NCBI RefSeq assembly: GCF_024448955.1
Contig: NZ_JAMOIH010000002.1
Coordinates: 62,001-126,000, forward strand
DNA length: 64,000 nucleotides
Direction of reading: 5' to 3'
DNA from: Stutzerimonas stutzeri
GTDB lineage: Bacteria > Pseudomonadota > Gammaproteobacteria > Pseudomonadales > Pseudomonadaceae
Positions 60,382-64,000 of this stretch are shown one piece after another; position 1 is the first letter of the stretch; each line of letters begins with the position of its first letter. The position numbers were made by a program, and so were the translations under genes. The notes beneath the pieces were generated by a model. It saw only the letters and a list, made by a program, of their open reading frames with translations, was not told the DNA's origin and did not search any database.

Positions 60382-61788
60382 TCAGCCCGGATCGTGAAAG
60401 TTCGCAGGAGCGCCGGGCGCCACGGCCACACTGACCGAGGCCCGAGTGGCTATGTCGATGCCCTCGGTGGCGACTTCGGCGAGGAAGTCGATCTGCTCTT
60501 CGGTGATGGTGTAGGGCGGCAGGAAGTACACGACGCTACCGAGTGGACGCAGCAGGGCGCCGCGCTGCAGTGCATGCTGGTAGACCTTGAGGCCGCGCCG
60601 TTCCTGCCACGGGTAGGGCGTCTTGCTGGCTTTGTCGGCGACCATCTCGATAGCCACTGCCATGCCGGTCTGTCTGACTTCAGCAACCTGCGGGTGATCG
60701 GCCAGGTGCGCGGTGGCCGTTGCCATGTGCGCCGCCAGCGTTTTGTTCGCTTCGATCACCCGGTCCTGCTCGAATATATCCAGCGTCGCCAGCGCCGCAG
60801 CGCAAGCCAGTGGGTTCCCGGTGTAGGTATGTGAATGGAGGAAGGCGCGCAGCGTCGAGTAATCGTCGTAGAACGCCTGATATAACTTGTCGGTGGTCAG
60901 CACGGCGGCCATCGGCAGGTAGCCGCCGGTGAGCGCCTTGGACAGGCACAAGAAGTCGGGCGTGATGCCGGCCTGTTCGCAGGCGAACATGGTTCCGGTG
61001 CGCCCGAAGCCGACGGCGATCTCATCGTGGATAAGGTGCACATCGTAGCGATTGCAGGCTTCGCGTAGCAGCTGCAGATAGATCGGATGGTACATGCGCA
61101 TGCCGCCCGCGCCCTGGATCAGCGGTTCGACGATCACCGCCGCGATTTCGCGGTGATGATCGGCCAGCGTCTGCTCCATGTGCGCGAACATGTTGCGCGA
61201 ATGTTCTTCCCAGCTCATGCCGTCGGGACGCTGATAGCAGTCGGGGCTTGGTACCTTGAAGGTGTCTAGCAGCAGTGGTTTGTAAGTATCGGTGAACAGC
61301 GCGACGTCGCCCACGGACATCGCCGCGACGGTTTCACCATGGTAACTGTTGGTCAGGGTGACGAAGCGCTGCTTGTTCGGCTGACCACTGTTGCGCCAGT
61401 AGTGAAAGCTCATCTTGAGCGCAACCTCGATACCGGTCGAGCCGTTGTCGGTGTAGAAAACTCGATCGAGACCAGGCGGCGTGATCTGTACCAGGCGCTC
61501 GGACAGTTCGACCACCGGTTGATGGCTGAACCCGGCGAGCATCACGTGCTCCAACTGGTCGAGTTGATCCTTGATGCGCTGATTGATGCGCTGGTTGGCG
61601 TGGCCGAACACGTTGACCCACCAGGAGCTGACCGCGTCGAGGTAGCGCTTGCCGTCGAAATCTTCCAGCCAGACGCCATCGCCGCGGCGGATCGGAATCA
61701 CGGGCAGCTGTTCGTGATCCTTCATCTGGGTGCAGGGGTGCCAGAGAACGGCAAGGTCGCGCTGCATCCAGCTGTCGTTCAGGCTCAT
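60382..61788 (-). CDS. bioA: Adenosylmethionine-8-amino-7-oxononanoate aminotransferase BioA
   Basis: 468 aa class III aminotransferase. The PLP Lys is in LCLSKALTGGYLPM, and DAVSSWWVNVFGHAN is the substrate-gating region. It makes diaminopelargonate in biotin synthesis. Two ATGs are adjacent; 61788 has better spacing from the GAGGA ribosome site. Confidence 0.95.
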   Translation of the reverse strand: MSLNDSWMQRDLAVLWHPCTQMKDHEQLPVIPIRRGDGVWLEDFDGKRYLDAVSSWWVNVFGHANQRINQRIKDQLDQLEHVMLAGFSHQPVVELSERLVQITPPGLDRVFYTDNGSTGIEVALKMSFHYWRNSGQPNKQRFVTLTNSYHGETVAAMSVGDVALFTDTYKPLLLDTFKVPSPDCYQRPDGMSWEEHSRNMFAHMEQTLADHHREIAAVIVEPLIQGAGGMRMYHPIYLQLLREACNRYDVHLIHDEIAVGFGRTGTMFACEQAGITPDFLCLSKALTGGYLPMAAVLTTDKLYQAFYDDYSTLRAFLHSHTYTGNPLACAAALATLDIFEQDRVIEANKTLAAHMATATAHLADHPQVAEVRQTGMAVAIEMVADKASKTPYPWQERRGLKVYQHALQRGALLRPLGSVVYFLPPYTITEEQIDFLAEVATEGIDIATRASVSVAVAPGAPANFHDPG

Positions 61789-61955
61789 CATCGTTCCTCG
61801 TACAGGTGAGACGGCGCAGCCTAGCAGAAGTAATGTCGGCTTTAGGGAAGCGGACGAAAACATCAACCCGTTCGATATTTTGCAACGAAAAAATACGCTC
61901 TACTTCGATCGGTTACTCGTTAGGCTTGTCTCACCTCAATCCGGGAGACCCGTCG

Positions 61956-62510
61956 ATGCAATGGCGAAACTCATCCACCAACTATGGCCTCGTCAGCATC
62001 CTGCTGCATTGGCTGGTTGCGATTGCCATGGTTGGATTGTTCGCGTTGGGTTACTGGATGGTCGGGCTGACCTACTACAGCAGCTGGTACCGTACGGCTC
62101 CGGACATTCACAAAAGTGTCGGACTATTGCTGCTTGCTCTGATGGTGGTTCGGGTCATCTGGCGATTCGTCAGCGACGGCCCCGCTCCGTTGCAGAGCCA
62201 TGGCCGTATGACACGTCTTGCGACGAAGGTAGGGCATGGCGTCCTCTATATCGGTTTGTTCGCCCTGATGATCTCCGGTTACCTGATTTCCACTGCCGAT
62301 GGGCGACCAATCGGGGTGTTCGGTTGGTTCGAGGTGCCAGCGCTGATCACTTCGATTCCGAAACAGGAGGATATCGCCGGCCTGGTTCATGAATATCTGG
62401 CCTGGGGCCTGCTGATCTTTTCCGGTCTGCATGCCCTAGCGGCACTCAAGCACCACTTCATCGATCGTGATCCGACTCTGAAACGGATGTTCGGCCGCGC
62501 CGATGACTAA
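61956..62510 (+). CDS. Cytochrome b561
   Basis: 184 aa with four TM helices. Heme-ligand His occur in LLHWLVA, DIHKSVG, GHGVLY and [17 protein letters not shown]. Family members are diheme quinol-linked cytochromes. Overlapping context with yceI 22 nt downstream on the same strand suggests an operon, common in proteobacteria. Confidence 0.92.
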   Translation: MQWRNSSTNYGLVSILLHWLVAIAMVGLFALGYWMVGLTYYSSWYRTAPDIHKSVGLLLLALMVVRVIWRFVSDGPAPLQSHGRMTRLATKVGHGVLYIGLFALMISGYLISTADGRPIGVFGWFEVPALITSIPKQEDIAGLVHEYLAWGLLIFSGLHALAALKHHFIDRDPTLKRMFGRADD

Positions 62511-62532
62511 TCTCACTCAAAGGAGAATTCCT

Positions 62533-63108
62533 ATGCTCACGAAAACCTTTGCTGCACTTGCCCTGGGTTCGATGCTTTTCGCTGGACAGGCGATGGCCGC
62601 CGACTATGTGATCGATAAGGAAGGCCAGCATGCCTTCGTCAATTTCAAAATCAGCCACCTTGGCTACAGCTGGCTGTGGGGTACCTTCAAGGATTTCGAG
62701 GGCAGCTTCAGCTTCGATGCCGCGCAGCCGGAAGCCAGTAAGGTCGAGGTGACTCTGCAGACCGCCAGCGTCGACTCGAACCATGCCGAGCGCGACAAGC
62801 ACCTGCGCAGCGAAGACTTCCTCAATGTCTCCGAGCACCCGACCGCGACCTTCGAGTCCACTTTGGTGAAGTCGACCGGCGAAGGCACCGCCGATATCAC
62901 GGGCGACCTGACCCTTAATGGCGTGACCAAGCCGGTCGTGATCGCTGCCAAGTTCATTGGTGAAGGTAAGGATCCATGGGGCGGCTATCGCGCCGGCTTC
63001 GAAGGCACCACGACGTTAAAACTGAAAGATTTCGACATCAAGATGGACCTGGGGCCGGCATCGCAGACCGTGGATCTGATCATCTCGGTCGAAGGTGTTC
63101 GTCAGTAA
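62533..63108 (+). CDS. YceI family periplasmic protein
   Basis: 191 aa from [12 protein letters not shown], preceded by AAAGGAG. A signal peptide ends AMA. The lipocalin-like domain shows [15 protein letters not shown] and a C-terminal [12 protein letters not shown]. YceI proteins bind polyisoprenoid quinones. In an operon with cytochrome b561. The PAO1 homolog was described as the protease PasP; that assignment is not evident from sequence. Confidence 0.93.
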   Translation: MLTKTFAALALGSMLFAGQAMAADYVIDKEGQHAFVNFKISHLGYSWLWGTFKDFEGSFSFDAAQPEASKVEVTLQTASVDSNHAERDKHLRSEDFLNVSEHPTATFESTLVKSTGEGTADITGDLTLNGVTKPVVIAAKFIGEGKDPWGGYRAGFEGTTTLKLKDFDIKMDLGPASQTVDLIISVEGVRQ

Positions 63109-63126
63109 TAGAACACGTGTAAAACC

Positions 63127-63156
63127 ACGCCGGCGCAAGCCGGCGTTTTGCTTTTC
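63127..63156 (+). terminator. yceI intrinsic terminator
   Basis: Perfect 8-bp stem ACGCCGGC / GCCGGCGT (63127-63134 with 63139-63146), GCAA loop, then TTTTGCTTTT. A clear rho-independent terminator 18 nt after yceI. Confidence 0.92.
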
Positions 63157-63236
63157 GGCCAGCGGGCGGGGCGGCTGAAAGCAGGTTGCAGATGCCTTCT
63201 ATGGGCTGCTGTAGCCGGGGTTAAAGCGCTATCGGC

Positions 63237-63268
63237 TATTTACAAACAGTCGTGCATGTAAGTATATT
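63237..63268 (+). promoter_or_regulatory. TtgR-type operator overlapping the adaptor-gene promoter
   Basis: TTTACA (-35, 63239-63244), 18 nt, TATATT (-10, 63263-63268). Inverted TTACA/TGTAA arms (63240-63244, 63257-63261) sit on the promoter. The sequence strongly resembles the P. putida ttgA operator bound by TtgR as I remember it. It lies 74 nt before the adaptor gene. Confidence 0.7.
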
Positions 63269-63341
63269 TGCCGCATTCTGCCATCATTATCTGGCCCAGG
63301 GGCGCCCGCTTCCCTGGTTTGCCTGTTCAACGAGGTTCCCA

Positions 63342-64000
63342 ATGTCCATCAAGTCGGCCAGCGCTGCACTGATCTCTCTTTTCGCCGTGGCAACACTGCT
63401 CGTAGGCTGCCAGGACGAACAGGCAGCGGCACCCGCCGCGCAGGAGACGCCTCAAGTCGGAGTGGTGACGCTCGAGGCCGAGTCTTTTGCGCTGACTACC
63501 GAACTGCCCGGTCGGGCTCAACCCTATCGCATCGCTGAAGTTCGACCTCAGGTAGATGGGATCATTCAGAAGCGCTTGTTCACCGAGGGCCGTGACGTCA
63601 AGGCCGGGCAGCAGCTCTACCAAATCGATGATTCGGTTTATCAGGCTGCATACAAGAGCGCCCAGGCCAGCCTGGCCTCGGCCAAGTCGCTATCCGATCG
63701 CTACGCGTTGCTGGTCGAAGAGCAGGCGGTGAGCAAGCAGGCTTACGACGAGGCGCGCGCGACCAGTCTGCAAGCCGAAGCCAATCTCGAACAGGCGCGC
63801 ATCAATCTTCGCTATACAAAGGTGCTGGCTCCGATTTCGGGACGCATAGGCCGCTCGGCTGTTACTGAGGGTGCGCTGGTGAATAATGGCCAGGCTCAGG
63901 AGATGGCGATCATCCAGCAACTGGATCCCATCTATGTCGATGTGACGCAGCCGGCCCGGGAACTGCTCAACCTGCGCCGCGACCTGGCGGAAGGCCGGCT
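63342..64000 (+). CDS. RND efflux periplasmic adaptor (MexA/TtgA-like), 3' truncated by window
   Basis: First 219 codons visible. A lipoprotein signal peptide ends LLVGC. The HlyD/MexA core shows LPGRAQPYRIAEVRPQVDG, a biotinyl-lipoyl-like half and a helical hairpin (residues ~98-150). It should join an RND pump and an outer-membrane channel to expel solvents and antibiotics. Operator similarity suggests the TtgABC/MexAB-OprM branch. Pump and channel genes are expected beyond the window. Confidence 0.92.
   Translation, partial: MSIKSASAALISLFAVATLLVGCQDEQAAAPAAQETPQVGVVTLEAESFALTTELPGRAQPYRIAEVRPQVDGIIQKRLFTEGRDVKAGQQLYQIDDSVYQAAYKSAQASLASAKSLSDRYALLVEEQAVSKQAYDEARATSLQAEANLEQARINLRYTKVLAPISGRIGRSAVTEGALVNNGQAQEMAIIQQLDPIYVDVTQPARELLNLRRDLAEGR

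Overview
The window is chromosomal DNA from a Pseudomonas-type gammaproteobacterium, most likely the Pseudomonas stutzeri group (Stutzerimonas). GC content is high. From memory, the gene order closely follows the P. aeruginosa PAO1 stretch from mutM to mexA (about PA0357-PA0425). I see no rRNA, tRNA, CRISPR array, prophage or intact insertion sequence. Almost all of the window is conserved core genome, with a few accessory genes and repeats between blocks.

Layout. 1-2.7 kb: 3' end of a PETase/cutinase-like hydrolase, then rlmI, REP-like repeats and a PfpI-type protein. 2.9-11.3 kb: mutM, a small membrane protein, a ferredoxin gene and coaD; a TetR-controlled alcohol/aldehyde oxidation operon (aldehyde dehydrogenase, Tat lipoprotein, GMC oxidoreductase); a YheT hydrolase and rsmD. 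11.3-18.4 kb: two M16 peptidase genes divergent from ftsY-ftsE-ftsX, then rpoH with a textbook sigma-E (AlgU) promoter. 18.4-26.8 kb: a CHASE hybrid histidine kinase, mtgA, a DUF423 gene, thiS, thiG, trmB, a DUF1329 gene and a 538-bp compound palindromic repeat. 26.5-35 kb, minus strand: metX-metW-DUF4426-rdgB-hemW-DUF3392, a dynamin-like GTPase gene, and yggS-proC-yggT. 35.1-40.1 kb: pilT-pilU, then an SOS-box-preceded radical-SAM/DUF4130 pair and a TM2 gene. 40.2-46.2 kb, minus strand: gshB, tonB, yqgE, ruvX, pyrR, pyrB and a degenerate pyrC. 46.4-59.5 kb: the complete Pil-Chp operon pilG-pilH-pilI-pilJ-pilK-chpA-chpB-chpC. 59.6-64 kb: rsmE, bioA, cytochrome b561, yceI, and the start of a MexA/TtgA-type adaptor gene behind a TtgR-like operator.

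How the genes work together. Type IV pilus twitching dominates: the retraction ATPases PilT and PilU, the Chp chemosensory pathway that controls them, and a nearby TonB that in PAO1 is tied to twitching. The rpoH/ftsYEX/M16 block covers envelope and protein quality control. The pyrR-pyrB-pyrC' genes form the pseudomonad ATCase unit, in which the dihydroorotase-like subunit has lost its metal ligands.

The most interesting unexplained items are the SOS-box-controlled radical SAM/DUF4130 pair lacking its usual UdgX partner, the 538-bp nested palindrome at 25859-26396, a family of heptamer repeats (CTTCCAG-type) that has entered the hemW start, and the TtgR-type operator with no regulator gene beside it.
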